Below are positions 38,469-48,123 of a DNA stretch of 64,000 bases, one piece after another. Position 1 is the stretch's first letter; each line of letters begins with the position of its first letter. The translations under genes were made by a program, and so were the position numbers. The stretch comes from Pseudobutyrivibrio sp. (lineage in GTDB: Bacteria > Bacillota > Clostridia > Lachnospirales > Lachnospiraceae), in contig JAILKL010000016.1 of the NCBI GenBank assembly GCA_024693775.1, positions 1 to 64,000 on the forward strand. The letters run 5' to 3'. Under the pieces are notes generated by a model. It saw nothing but the letters and a program-made list of their open reading frames with translations, was not told where the DNA came from and did no database searches.

Positions 38469-39674
38469 ATGTTTATTTATGCAGATAATGCAGCAACTAC
38501 TCCTACAAGCAAGAAGGTTGTAGAAGCTATGCTGCCATATTTTACAGATGTATATGGAAATCCATCCAGTCTTTACTCAGTAGGACAAAAGGCAAAGGAG
38601 GTATTAGAGGAATCTAGAGAGAAAATCGCACAGATTCTCGGTGCCAGCCCAAAGGAAATATATTTTACATCAGGAGGAAGTGAGGCTGACAATCAGGCTA
38701 TTATTTCTGCAGCTCGCATAGGAGAAAGAAATGGCAAGAAGCATATTGTCTCTACAGCATTCGAGCACCACGCAGTATTACATACCTTAGATGCACTAAA
38801 GAAGGAGGGCTTTGAGGTCACTCTTGTGGATGTTCATGAAAATGGTGTGGTTGACCCTCAGGAGATTAGAGATGCCATTCGCGAGGATACAGCTCTTGTA
38901 ACAGTAATGTATGTAAACAACGAGATTGGCACAATTCAGCCTATAAAGGAAATTGGCGAAATCTGTAAGGAGAAGAATGTAATTTTCCACACTGATGCAG
39001 TCCAGGCTGTAAGCCATATTCATATAAATGTGAAAGAGCAAAATATTGATATGCTTTCTATTTCTGCTCATAAGTTCCACGGTCCAAAGGGAGTGGGAGT
39101 TTTATATGCTAAAAAGGGAATTGCTCTTACCAATGTTATAAATGGTGGTGCTCAGGAGAGAGGAAAGCGCGCGGGTACAGAAAATCTTGCTGGCATCGTG
39201 GGAATGACTGTAGCCTTGGAGGATGCAGTAAAAAATATAGATTGTGTCAATGAAAGACTAAAAGGTCTTCAGGATAAATTAATCGAGGGACTTTCAAATA
39301 TTCCATACTCTCAGCTAAATGGTGATAGAGAAAAGAGAATTACCTCTAATGTAAGCTTTTGCTTTGAGGGAATAGAAGGTGAGTCACTGCTTCTGTTACT
39401 AGATGACAAGGGAATCGCTGTTTCCTCTGGATCAGCATGTACCTCTGGTTCACTAGATCCTAGCCATGTATTGCTGGCAATTGGTCGTCCACATGAGGTG
39501 GCCCATGGTTCACTTAGATTATCACTTGCCGAGGATATCACCGAAGAGGAAGTTGATTATATTATTTCAGCAGTGGCTGATGTGGTGGAGTACTTGAGAG
39601 GCTTTTCACCATTCTGGGGAGACCTCATTACAGGTAAAAGACCACATATTTTTGAAGAGCATACAGTAGCGTAG
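38469..39674 (+). CDS. iscS: Cysteine desulfurase (IscS/NifS family)
   Basis: YADNAATTPTSKKV, SAHKFHGPKGVGVLY, SSGSACTSG. Confidence 0.96.
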   Translation: MFIYADNAATTPTSKKVVEAMLPYFTDVYGNPSSLYSVGQKAKEVLEESREKIAQILGASPKEIYFTSGGSEADNQAIISAARIGERNGKKHIVSTAFEHHAVLHTLDALKKEGFEVTLVDVHENGVVDPQEIRDAIREDTALVTVMYVNNEIGTIQPIKEIGEICKEKNVIFHTDAVQAVSHIHINVKEQNIDMLSISAHKFHGPKGVGVLYAKKGIALTNVINGGAQERGKRAGTENLAGIVGMTVALEDAVKNIDCVNERLKGLQDKLIEGLSNIPYSQLNGDREKRITSNVSFCFEGIEGESLLLLLDDKGIAVSSGSACTSGSLDPSHVLLAIGRPHEVAHGSLRLSLAEDITEEEVDYIISAVADVVEYLRGFSPFWGDLITGKRPHIFEEHTVA

Positions 39675-39684
39675 GAGGTAAATT

Positions 39685-40062
39685 ATGGCATTATATAGTG
39701 AAAAGGTAATGGACCATTTTAGAAATCCAAGAAATGTTGGAGTAATCGAGGATGCAGATGGAGTAGGAGAAGTAGGAAATCCAGTCTGCGGAGATATTAT
39801 GAAAATATATTTGAAGGTTGATGACAATGAGGTCATTGAGGACGTAAAGTTTGAAACCTTCGGCTGTGGCAGTGCAATTGCCTCTAGCTCAATGGCCACT
39901 GAGCTCATTATGGGCAAGCCAATTACAGAGGCATTACAGCTCACAAACAAGGCAGTAACAGAAGCCTTAGATGGATTGCCTGCACACAAGCTTCACTGCT
40001 CAGTTCTTGCTGAGGAAGCAATCAAGTCTGCAGTGGATGATTATTATAAGAATAATAAGTAA
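39685..40062 (+). CDS. iscU: Fe-S cluster scaffold protein (IscU/NifU N-terminal)
   Basis: MDHFRNPRNVG, GNPVCGDIMKIYL, FGCGSAIASSS, KLHCSVLAEEAI. Confidence 0.96.
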   Translation: MALYSEKVMDHFRNPRNVGVIEDADGVGEVGNPVCGDIMKIYLKVDDNEVIEDVKFETFGCGSAIASSSMATELIMGKPITEALQLTNKAVTEALDGLPAHKLHCSVLAEEAIKSAVDDYYKNNK

Positions 40063-40068
40063 ATTTGC

Positions 40069-40120
40069 AATCCCCTTTTAAAATCAGTAGAATAGAAAAA
40101 GACTGAATTAAAAGGGGATT
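40069..40120 (+). promoter_or_regulatory. SD-sequestering hairpin in front of the NhaC-like gene
   Basis: AATCCCCTTTTAA (40069-40081) perfectly complementary to TTAAAAGGGGATT (40108-40120); inner TCAGT/ACTGA; GGGG 8 nt before ATG 40126. Confidence 0.78.
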
Positions 40121-40125
40121 TAATT

Positions 40126-41439
40126 ATGATAAACAATAGTGATCATCCAAAGGCTAATCCCAAAGCCCTTTTACCAATAGCACTATTTTTGATTTTATAT
40201 TTAGGCAACGGAATATATTTTCAATATATTGCACCTATAGAGGGCCAGATGGGATTTTATGTAGTATCAGTTGTATTGTCATTTACAATAGCACTGATAT
40301 TTGCGTTCATACAAAACAAAGGAAAAACCTTCGAGGAAAAGATACATATTTGTGCTGAGGGTATTGGTGATGACAACATTGTCACCATGCTATTTATTTT
40401 TATATTAGCAGGTGCCTTTAGTGGTGTTGCCGGAGAGGCCGGAGGAGCATCCAGCACAGCTAATATGCTTTTAAGCGTACTTCCTAGTAGATTTGCCATG
40501 CCAGGCCTATTTATAATTGCCTGTCTTATTTCCATGGCCATGGGTACTAGTGTGGGTACCATTACAGTTCTTGCACCTATTGCCTGTGCGGTTTCAGAAA
40601 ATGGTGGCCTTAGTCTTCCATTTTGTGTAGGTGTGGTTGTTGGTGGTGCCATGTTTGGCGACAATCTATCCTTCATTTCGGATACTACAATTGCAGCTAC
40701 AAAGACTCAGGGCATTAGCATGAGAGACAAGTTTGACGCCAATCTAAAGATTGCACTTCCATCTGCAATTATTACCATGATAATTCTTATCGTATATGCG
40801 ATACAAAGCGGTGGGGCTGATATTGGAACCTTTGATTTTAATATTTTCCAGGCGCTACCATATTTTATAGTTTTGCTTTTGTCGGTGCTTAGCGTAAATG
40901 TATTTATTGTACTTCTTCTTGGATGTCTTATGTTTATCGGAGTGGGAATGTTTACAGGCTCTCTTACCTATGTATCTGGTCTATCTTCCATGGGAGAGGG
41001 TATAGCCAGCATGTTTGAGACTATGATTGTTACCATATTAGTGGCATCAGTTGCATCTTTAATTAGAGAGTATGGTGGATTTGAGGCGATTCTTTCTCTG
41101 ATTAGAGAAAAGGCCGGAAATAAAAAAGGAGGAATGCTTGGTATCGCATTCCTTACAATGTTTATGGATGTGGCCACTGCAAACAATACAGTAGCCATTG
41201 TTATAGCAGCACCAATTGCAAAACAGATAAGCGAAGAATACAACGTAGAACCAAAGAAAACAGCATCACTATTAGATACCTGCTCTTGTATTATGCAAGG
41301 AATCATACCTTATGGTGCCCAGCTTCTAGTTGCTTCAAATATAGCAAAGATAGCCAGCTTTTCATTGATTCCATTTTTGATATATCCATTCGTCTTACTA
41401 TTCTTTGTTGTTGGAATGATTTTAAAAGAAAATAATTAA
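40126..41439 (+). CDS. Na+/H+ antiporter NhaC family protein
   Basis: GDNLSFISDTTIAATKTQG motif, 10+ TM. Confidence 0.85.
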   Translation: MINNSDHPKANPKALLPIALFLILYLGNGIYFQYIAPIEGQMGFYVVSVVLSFTIALIFAFIQNKGKTFEEKIHICAEGIGDDNIVTMLFIFILAGAFSGVAGEAGGASSTANMLLSVLPSRFAMPGLFIIACLISMAMGTSVGTITVLAPIACAVSENGGLSLPFCVGVVVGGAMFGDNLSFISDTTIAATKTQGISMRDKFDANLKIALPSAIITMIILIVYAIQSGGADIGTFDFNIFQALPYFIVLLLSVLSVNVFIVLLLGCLMFIGVGMFTGSLTYVSGLSSMGEGIASMFETMIVTILVASVASLIREYGGFEAILSLIREKAGNKKGGMLGIAFLTMFMDVATANNTVAIVIAAPIAKQISEEYNVEPKKTASLLDTCSCIMQGIIPYGAQLLVASNIAKIASFSLIPFLIYPFVLLFFVVGMILKENN

Positions 41440-41843
41440 GAGTTAACCAAATCAGAAAGCTTTTTATTGAAAAAGAAATCTTTCTCTAGCTCATAAAATT
41501 CTGTCCACATTGGAAGTGTCTTGCATACTTCCTCTCGTGGGCATTTTTTTGCGTCTTTTGCAAGACAGGCTACAGGTGCAATGCTGCCTTCTAAAAGCTC
41601 AATGATTTGCCCAACAGAATATTCCTCAGGTGATTTTGTAAGCTTATAGCCGCCGCCCTTTCCACTGACACCGGCAATCAATTTGCCACGGACTAGATCC
41701 TTTACGATAATCTCCAAATATTTTTTGGAAATATCCTGTCTTTCGGCAATATCCTTAAGTGGAACATATTCATCAGGATTTTGCTGAGCTAAATCAATCA
41801 TGACGCGTAAAGCATATCGTCCTTTTGTACTAAACATACGCAA
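41436..41843 (-). CDS. Rrf2 family transcriptional regulator (IscR-like, 3 Cys)
   Basis: FSTKGRYALRVMIDLA, SGKGGGYKLTKSPEEYSVGQIIELLEG; Cys triplet CLAKDAKKCPREEVC. Confidence 0.93.
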   Translation of the reverse strand: MRMFSTKGRYALRVMIDLAQQNPDEYVPLKDIAERQDISKKYLEIIVKDLVRGKLIAGVSGKGGGYKLTKSPEEYSVGQIIELLEGSIAPVACLAKDAKKCPREEVCKTLPMWTEFYELEKDFFFNKKLSDLVNS

Positions 41844-41915
41844 TTTCCTTTCATTACATCTAATAACCCTACTATATCATAGGTAAATAGCTATATCAAT
41901 TTTTGGGATAATGAA

Positions 41916-41966
41916 TTGACAAATATGTAAGGTTAAAATTATGATATAACCTAGTAAGTTAGTGTG
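41916..41966 (+). promoter_or_regulatory. Promoter with operator-like site at +1 region
   Basis: TTGACA-18-TATGAT followed immediately by AACCTAGTAAGTTAGTG (reverse strand CACTAACTTACTAGGTT resembles the iscS sites). Confidence 0.6.
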
Positions 41967-41995
41967 TTAAATGCAGTATATGCGAGGGAGAGAGC

Positions 41996-42952
41996 ATGAC
42001 TATTCAACAGGTTATTTATGCATTGACAATAGAGGAATGTGGCTCCATGAATAAGGCAGCAGAAAAGCTTTATATCGTGCAGCCTACTCTGACAAGTGCT
42101 ATTCAGGAATTGGAAAATGAAATAGGAATTAGCATTTTTATGCGTACCAACAAGGGTGTTATTGTGACACCGGAGGGTGAGGAATTCCTAAATGATATTC
42201 GAGGCTTTTATCGTCAATACGATACTGTAATGCAAAAGTATAGCGGTGAGGGACATTATAAAAGAAAGTTTGGTGTTTCCACACAGCATTACACCTTTGC
42301 TGTCAGAGCATTTGTAGATACAGCTAGACAGTATGATATGAACGATTTCGATTTTGCTATTCGAGAGACTACCACCATGGATATCATCAAGGATGTTAGT
42401 ACCCTAAAAAGCGAGATAGGAATTCTTTATATTAATGAGCTCAACAAAAAGGGCTTGAATCGTTTGTTCACAGAGCATGGATTAGTTTTTCATCCATTGA
42501 TTAAATGTAGGGCCTTTGTTTATCTATGGCATGAGCATCCGTTGGCACATATGGAATCCATCGGCATTGAGGATTTGCAGGATTACCCATGTATGTTCTT
42601 TGAACAAAGGGATAATGGAGAATATTTGGCTGAGGAAATCCTTAGCGAGAATTTTTATCCTAAGAAAATGAGAGTAACAGATCGTTCTACAATGTTAAAT
42701 ATGGTTAGAGCGTTAAATGGCTATACCCTTTGCTCTGGAATTGTTTGGGGTGATTTAAATGGAGATGGATATATAGTAGTTCCTTTTAGAGAGGATGCTG
42801 AAAATCCAAACAGTGTTATGGAGATTGGATATGTGACCAAAAAGAATACTGTTATGAGCCAGATTGGAAAGAAGTTTTTAGAGGAAATAGATGCTGCATT
42901 GGAGCAGATAGATAAGTCAGTAATATATGAAGATAATTCTTCGAATCAATAA
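41996..42952 (+). CDS. LysR family transcriptional regulator (cysteine-gene associated)
   Basis: HTH SMNKAAEKLYIVQPTLTSAIQELENEIGISIFMRTNKGV; adjacent to cysK. Confidence 0.92.
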   Translation: MTIQQVIYALTIEECGSMNKAAEKLYIVQPTLTSAIQELENEIGISIFMRTNKGVIVTPEGEEFLNDIRGFYRQYDTVMQKYSGEGHYKRKFGVSTQHYTFAVRAFVDTARQYDMNDFDFAIRETTTMDIIKDVSTLKSEIGILYINELNKKGLNRLFTEHGLVFHPLIKCRAFVYLWHEHPLAHMESIGIEDLQDYPCMFFEQRDNGEYLAEEILSENFYPKKMRVTDRSTMLNMVRALNGYTLCSGIVWGDLNGDGYIVVPFREDAENPNSVMEIGYVTKKNTVMSQIGKKFLEEIDAALEQIDKSVIYEDNSSNQ

Positions 42953-43009
42953 TGGCAGCTGAGAAAAAATAGTCTTATACTAAATAAAGAAAAAGTATGG
43001 AGGTATATC

Positions 43010-43942
43010 ATGGGACATATTTATAAGAGTGCAAGTGAATTAATTGGTAATACACCTTTAGTTGAGGTTTCTAATATCGAAAAGGAAATGGGATTAGAAG
43101 CTAGAGTTTTAGTAAAGCTAGAGTATCTAAATCCAGCAGGCTCGGTAAAGGATAGAGCAGCTTTATTTATGATAAAGGATGCTGAGGAGCAGGGCAGATT
43201 ACAGCCAGGAGGAACAATTATTGAGCCTACCTCTGGAAATACAGGTATTGGTCTTGCATCAATAGCTGCAGCAAAGGGCTACAGAGCTATTTTGACTATG
43301 CCAGAGACTATGTCAGTGGAGCGTAGAAACATTTTAAAGGCTTATGGTGCCGAAATTGTTCTTACAGAAGGAGCAAAGGGAATGCAGGGAGCCATCGACA
43401 AGGCTGAAGAGCTGGCTAAGGAGATTCCTGGAAGCATTATCGCAGGTCAGTTTGATAATCCTGCCAACGCCAGGGCTCATGTTGAGACTACAGGTCCAGA
43501 AATCTGGGAGGACACTGATGGCCAGGTGGATATTTTTGTCGCAGGTGTTGGATCAGGCGGCACAATCACTGGTGTAGGCGAATATCTAAAATCTAAAAAT
43601 AAGGACATTAAGATTGTTGCACTTGAGCCAAAGGATTCACCTCTTCTTGCAGGTGGAAAGGCAGGTGCTCACACAATCCAGGGAATTGGAGCAAACTTTA
43701 TTCCTTCATTATTAAATACAGAGATTTATGATGAGGTTTATGAGGCCAATGGAGATGATGCCTTTGCCACAGCAAAGCTTCTTGCAAAGAAAGAAGGTAT
43801 TTCTGTTGGAATTTCATCTGGAGCAGCACTATGTGCAGCTATTGAATTGGCTAAAATGCCAGAGAACAAAGGTAAGACTATTGTGGCTTTATTACCAGAT
43901 TCGGGAGACAGATACTATTCTACAGCCTTATTTACTGAATAA
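43010..43942 (+). CDS. cysK: Cysteine synthase A
   Basis: LEYLNPAGSVKDRAAL PLP lysine, EPTSGNTGIGLA, SSGAALCAA. Confidence 0.96.
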   Translation: MGHIYKSASELIGNTPLVEVSNIEKEMGLEARVLVKLEYLNPAGSVKDRAALFMIKDAEEQGRLQPGGTIIEPTSGNTGIGLASIAAAKGYRAILTMPETMSVERRNILKAYGAEIVLTEGAKGMQGAIDKAEELAKEIPGSIIAGQFDNPANARAHVETTGPEIWEDTDGQVDIFVAGVGSGGTITGVGEYLKSKNKDIKIVALEPKDSPLLAGGKAGAHTIQGIGANFIPSLLNTEIYDEVYEANGDDAFATAKLLAKKEGISVGISSGAALCAAIELAKMPENKGKTIVALLPDSGDRYYSTALFTE

Positions 43943-44092
43943 AGCGTTATATTTAATAATATATTTAACTTTATACTCAAAAAAATACAATTTTAATGTT
44001 TCAATGTAAAATAAAAGGTTGTATAATGCTTTTGTTTTTTGACAATTGGGGATTATTCAATAAGGTTTTTTAGATTTTACAAGGATGTTTAA

Positions 44093-45280
44093 ATGAAAGA
44101 TTTTGTTTTTTCTGATTACGTCATGGCTATGGATAACCATGAGATTCAGGCATTTTATCAGCCACAATATGATGCTACCACAGGAAAGCGCTTAAGTGCA
44201 GAGGCATTGGCTAGATGGATTAAAAAGGACGGGACTATAGTTTCTCCCGATAATTTTATTCCAGAGCTGGAAAAGACTCAGGACATTAACAAGCTTGATT
44301 GGTTTATAGCAGAGGAAGTATGCAAGACCCTAAAGGAAATGGGGGATTATGCAATTCCTATAGCTGTTAATTTTTCCAGATGGCACGTAAAAGAAAAGGA
44401 TTTTACAAACCGTTTAATAAAGCTTTTAAATGACTATGGCATCAGCAAGGATTTATTTGTGGTAGAGATCACTGAGTCAGCCATGGCTATTGAACAGGAT
44501 AATATCATACGATGGGCCACTTCCTTAAGAGACGCTGGAATTAAGATTGCCATAGATGATTTTGGTAGTGGATTGTCATCTCTTCAGTTTGTGTCAGAGA
44601 TGCCTATTGATTCTTTAAAAATTGACAAGTCCTTACTAAAGGATAACTGCCAGGATGACAAGCATCGCATAGCATTAGAAAGCGTTTTCTATTTTGCAAA
44701 CAGAATGAAAATAGAGACTATTGCTGAGGGCATAGAGACAAACGAACAATTAAAATTTGTTCAGACCTGCAGCTGTAGAAAGGTACAAGGCTATCTTTTT
44801 GCAAAGCCTATGGACAAGGATACTTTTATGACACTATGTCAGGTAGAGAAGAATGATTATGTTTTTGATGAGGACATTTTAAAGCTACAGTCACCTACCA
44901 GTGCAGTATTTCTTTTAATAGATGCTATTTATCAGTGCTTTCCGCTCATTATTTTTGCTAATCTGTCAAAGAATAGCTATTATATGATGACCTATGATAA
45001 TTTTACGGAAACTAGCTGCTCGGCAGCAGGTATATTTGATGAATTATTAGAGCACGGCAGCCAGACAATGGAGGATGGGTACAAAGAAGAATTCCTTAAA
45101 AATTTTTCAAGACAAAGTCTGCTAAAGGCATATGAAAATGGTGAAAAATGCGTTTCAATGATGACCCGTCAGGTGGGAAATGACGGAGTTCATAGAACTG
45201 TTGAGATTCATGATTATTTTGTAAAGAGTCCTTCTAGCAAAGATATTCTTGTAATTTGTTTTAACAGAAATATAGATTAA
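44093..45280 (+). CDS. EAL domain c-di-GMP phosphodiesterase with C-terminal PAS-like region
   Basis: EALARW, VEITESA, IDDFGSGLSSLQ, IDKSLL; about 130 aa C-terminal extension. Confidence 0.92.
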   Translation: MKDFVFSDYVMAMDNHEIQAFYQPQYDATTGKRLSAEALARWIKKDGTIVSPDNFIPELEKTQDINKLDWFIAEEVCKTLKEMGDYAIPIAVNFSRWHVKEKDFTNRLIKLLNDYGISKDLFVVEITESAMAIEQDNIIRWATSLRDAGIKIAIDDFGSGLSSLQFVSEMPIDSLKIDKSLLKDNCQDDKHRIALESVFYFANRMKIETIAEGIETNEQLKFVQTCSCRKVQGYLFAKPMDKDTFMTLCQVEKNDYVFDEDILKLQSPTSAVFLLIDAIYQCFPLIIFANLSKNSYYMMTYDNFTETSCSAAGIFDELLEHGSQTMEDGYKEEFLKNFSRQSLLKAYENGEKCVSMMTRQVGNDGVHRTVEIHDYFVKSPSSKDILVICFNRNID

Positions 45281-45284
45281 TTTT

Positions 45285-45331
45285 AGAAGCAGAATCGGTG
45301 CAACTTGCCATTCTGCTTCTTTTATTTTTTT
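45285..45331 (+). terminator. Intrinsic terminator
   Basis: AGAAGCAGAAT...ATTCTGCTTCT then T-rich. Confidence 0.85.
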
Positions 45332-45377
45332 TATATTGGATTATAATAGAAAAGAACAATTTTTAGGAGATACAATA

Positions 45378-46547
45378 ATGGAATCAACATTAAGACGTAC
45401 ATGGGCTGAGGTAAATCTAGATGCCATTGCTCATAACTATAAAACAATAAAAGAAAAAATTGGTGAAAATACAAAGTTTTTAGGTGTGGTAAAGGCTGAT
45501 GCCTATGGCCACGGAAGTATCCAGGTGAGCAAGCTTTTACAGGAGCTTGGAGCTGATTATTTGGCAGTTAGTAGTGCGGATGAGGCTTTGGAGCTTCGTG
45601 TAAATGGAATTACTATGCCTATTCTTATATTAGGACATACTCCAAAGGAGCAGGTTGGCAGACTTATTGAATATGATATTACTCAGGCTATTACCTGCAA
45701 GGCAAAGGCTGATGAATACAATGCAGAGGCTATTAAGTGCGGCGGAGTATTAAAGGTACATATTAAAGTTGATACAGGTATGTCAAGACTTGGATATCTA
45801 TGCGATAACAAAAATTTTGATACAGGTGTTGAAGGCATTTCTGAGGCATGTGCACTTCCTGGATTAAATGCTGAGGGTATCTTTACTCATTTTGCAGTTT
45901 CAGATGAGCCAGGTGATGAGTGCCTCAAATATACTAAACATCAGTTTGACCTTTTTAAGAGAGTAATTGCAGCAGTGGAGGAGAAGATGGGACATAAATT
46001 TGCCATCCATCACTGTGCAAATACAGGAGCTGTTGCTAGATTCCCAGAGACATATTTAGATATGGTTCGTCCAGGTTTATTACTTTATGGATATGGTGAG
46101 TATGCAAAGGAAATGGGTCTTAGACCTGCTATGACCTTAAAGACCACAGTCAGCACTATCAAGATTTATCCTGAGGGAACAGCCATTAGCTATGGCGGTA
46201 TTTTTGTCACAGACAAGACTACACGCATCGGTGTTTTACCTTATGGATATGCAGATGGATTCTTTAGAAGCCTTTCAAACAAATGCAGCCTTATGACTAA
46301 AGGTGGCCCAGCAAAGCTTAGAGGCAAGATTTGCATGGATATGTGCATGATTGATATTACAGATATGCCTTCTGTAGATGTGGGCAGTGAAGTAGAAATC
46401 TTTGGTGAAAACAATTCCATTGACGAGCTTTCAGCTATTGCTGAGACAATACCTTATGAGCTTACCTGTGCTGTTAGCAAGAGAGTACCTCGTTTGTATT
46501 TCAGAAACGGTGAAGTAGTTGAAAAAGAGCTTATGCTTAGATTTTAG
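45378..46547 (+). CDS. alr: Alanine racemase
   Basis: RTWAEVNLDAIAHNYK, VVKADAYGHGS, RLGYLCD; start 45378 after TAGGAG. Confidence 0.96.
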   Translation: MESTLRRTWAEVNLDAIAHNYKTIKEKIGENTKFLGVVKADAYGHGSIQVSKLLQELGADYLAVSSADEALELRVNGITMPILILGHTPKEQVGRLIEYDITQAITCKAKADEYNAEAIKCGGVLKVHIKVDTGMSRLGYLCDNKNFDTGVEGISEACALPGLNAEGIFTHFAVSDEPGDECLKYTKHQFDLFKRVIAAVEEKMGHKFAIHHCANTGAVARFPETYLDMVRPGLLLYGYGEYAKEMGLRPAMTLKTTVSTIKIYPEGTAISYGGIFVTDKTTRIGVLPYGYADGFFRSLSNKCSLMTKGGPAKLRGKICMDMCMIDITDMPSVDVGSEVEIFGENNSIDELSAIAETIPYELTCAVSKRVPRLYFRNGEVVEKELMLRF

Positions 46548-46560
46548 ATTTTGACAAAAT

Positions 46561-46597
46561 AAGACCTGGTTTGCAATGCAAGCCAGGTCTTGTTTTT
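46561..46597. terminator. Bidirectional intrinsic terminator
   Basis: AAGACCTGG...CCAGGTCTT stem between convergent genes. Confidence 0.85.
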
Positions 46598-46598
46598 A

Positions 46599-47999
46599 TT
46601 ATAATGTGCTGCCACCACCAGTCATATTCTTGTCTGTAGTGATATAAGCGTATGGTGTAACATATTTTGCATCAAAATCATCGATTGACTCATAACCGAA
46701 TATTTCGTATGGGCCACTAGTTAGGATGTCAGATGAGTATTCAAAGTAATCCTGACAGAATACATGGGAATCGTCATCATAAACAGCAACGCCATCTGGG
46801 TTTACAACCACATCCTCAAATACTACATGATTGGTGCAGGTGATTTCTTCTGAGTTGCCATCTAAGTCTACGATTTTAACAGTAACATCATAGAATAGAT
46901 AAACAAGATTGCCCTCAGCTCTTTCGCCAAAGGTCTGCACATACATGCCCTTATAATCTCTGCTTACAGAGGATGTGCTAGGTGCCCAATACTGTTCCTG
47001 TAATTTGAGATCAGCCTCGGCATCCTTTTTCATTTCCTCTAAGCTGTCAGAATTGATTTCTACGCAAGTAGATGCATAGTGACCAAGGCCTTCAACTGGA
47101 TAAGTCTTTTCTGTCTCAGTAGGAATCATGCCAAAGTTTTCAGCACAGTAGGTGGTGAAATCTGGAGCATCGTAGCTGTATCCATTGTAGTCAAAGGTAA
47201 CAGTTATAGAATCGCCCTCGTCTAGGCTTGAATTCTGAGATGCAGTGAAATCACATTTTTTGTAAATGTCTCTTTCGTTGACAATTTCAATATCACAGGT
47301 ACCTTTGCCAGGAAGACCATTAAATACTACCTTTATATCATCGAAAGGAGAGAATGATTCAACCTCTGTAAGTCCTTCAACCTTTAATTTCTGATCAGAG
47401 GCTTTTACGATAATGCCGTATTCATCCTTGATGTAATCGGTGTCAATTGTCCAGGTAAGATTAAGCTCCTCATCGTTTGTAAGAGCTTCTGTCTTGTCGA
47501 TTTCGTACTGTACATGACCGTCGAGCTTGCGCTTTGCATATTCTACTTCGCTAGATTTTGAAGAAGATGAGCTCATCTTTGAATCATTGTAAATAGTTTC
47601 CCAGGCCTCGTCATCAATGGTCATGGTAAGAGTTCCAACAGTATCATAGCCCTCATAAGTGAATGTGAGATAATCGTCTAAATTCACTGTCTTTGCACTA
47701 AAGAAAAGTTTGTACACAGTGAATCCGCCAACAGCCAATAAAAGAATTATAAGTATAGTAATAATGATAGGTAAAATTTTTTTCTTAGGCTTTTGTGGAG
47801 TCTGATTGTACATCTGATTTTGATTTGGGGCAAAGCTTGTCTGGTTTTGTGTAGGAGCAGGTGTTGGAATATCCTCAGCCATTGGATTTCCTGTAGCAGG
47901 TTGCTCAACTACGTTAGATGGTGCTTCGATTGGTGCGCCACAGTTTGTGCAAAATCGTGTACCATCGATTAATTGGTTTCCGCATTTTTTACAAAACAT
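46599..47999 (-). CDS. Zinc-ribbon membrane protein with large extracytoplasmic region
   Basis: MFCKKCGNQLIDGTRFCTNCGAPIE zinc ribbon; one TM helix (KKILPIIITILIILLLAVGGFTVYKLFF). Confidence 0.8.
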   Translation of the reverse strand: MFCKKCGNQLIDGTRFCTNCGAPIEAPSNVVEQPATGNPMAEDIPTPAPTQNQTSFAPNQNQMYNQTPQKPKKKILPIIITILIILLLAVGGFTVYKLFFSAKTVNLDDYLTFTYEGYDTVGTLTMTIDDEAWETIYNDSKMSSSSSKSSEVEYAKRKLDGHVQYEIDKTEALTNDEELNLTWTIDTDYIKDEYGIIVKASDQKLKVEGLTEVESFSPFDDIKVVFNGLPGKGTCDIEIVNERDIYKKCDFTASQNSSLDEGDSITVTFDYNGYSYDAPDFTTYCAENFGMIPTETEKTYPVEGLGHYASTCVEINSDSLEEMKKDAEADLKLQEQYWAPSTSSVSRDYKGMYVQTFGERAEGNLVYLFYDVTVKIVDLDGNSEEITCTNHVVFEDVVVNPDGVAVYDDDSHVFCQDYFEYSSDILTSGPYEIFGYESIDDFDAKYVTPYAYITTDKNMTGGGSTL

Positions 48000-48123
48000 A
48001 ATTTTTTCCCTTCTTTACGTATTTTTCAACGAAACTATTGTCCCATATTCCCTCCCGAGACGCAAGAGAATTCATGAAAATTTTTAATAAAAAGTAGTAA
48101 ATTAATACGAAAAAAGCTCCGAT

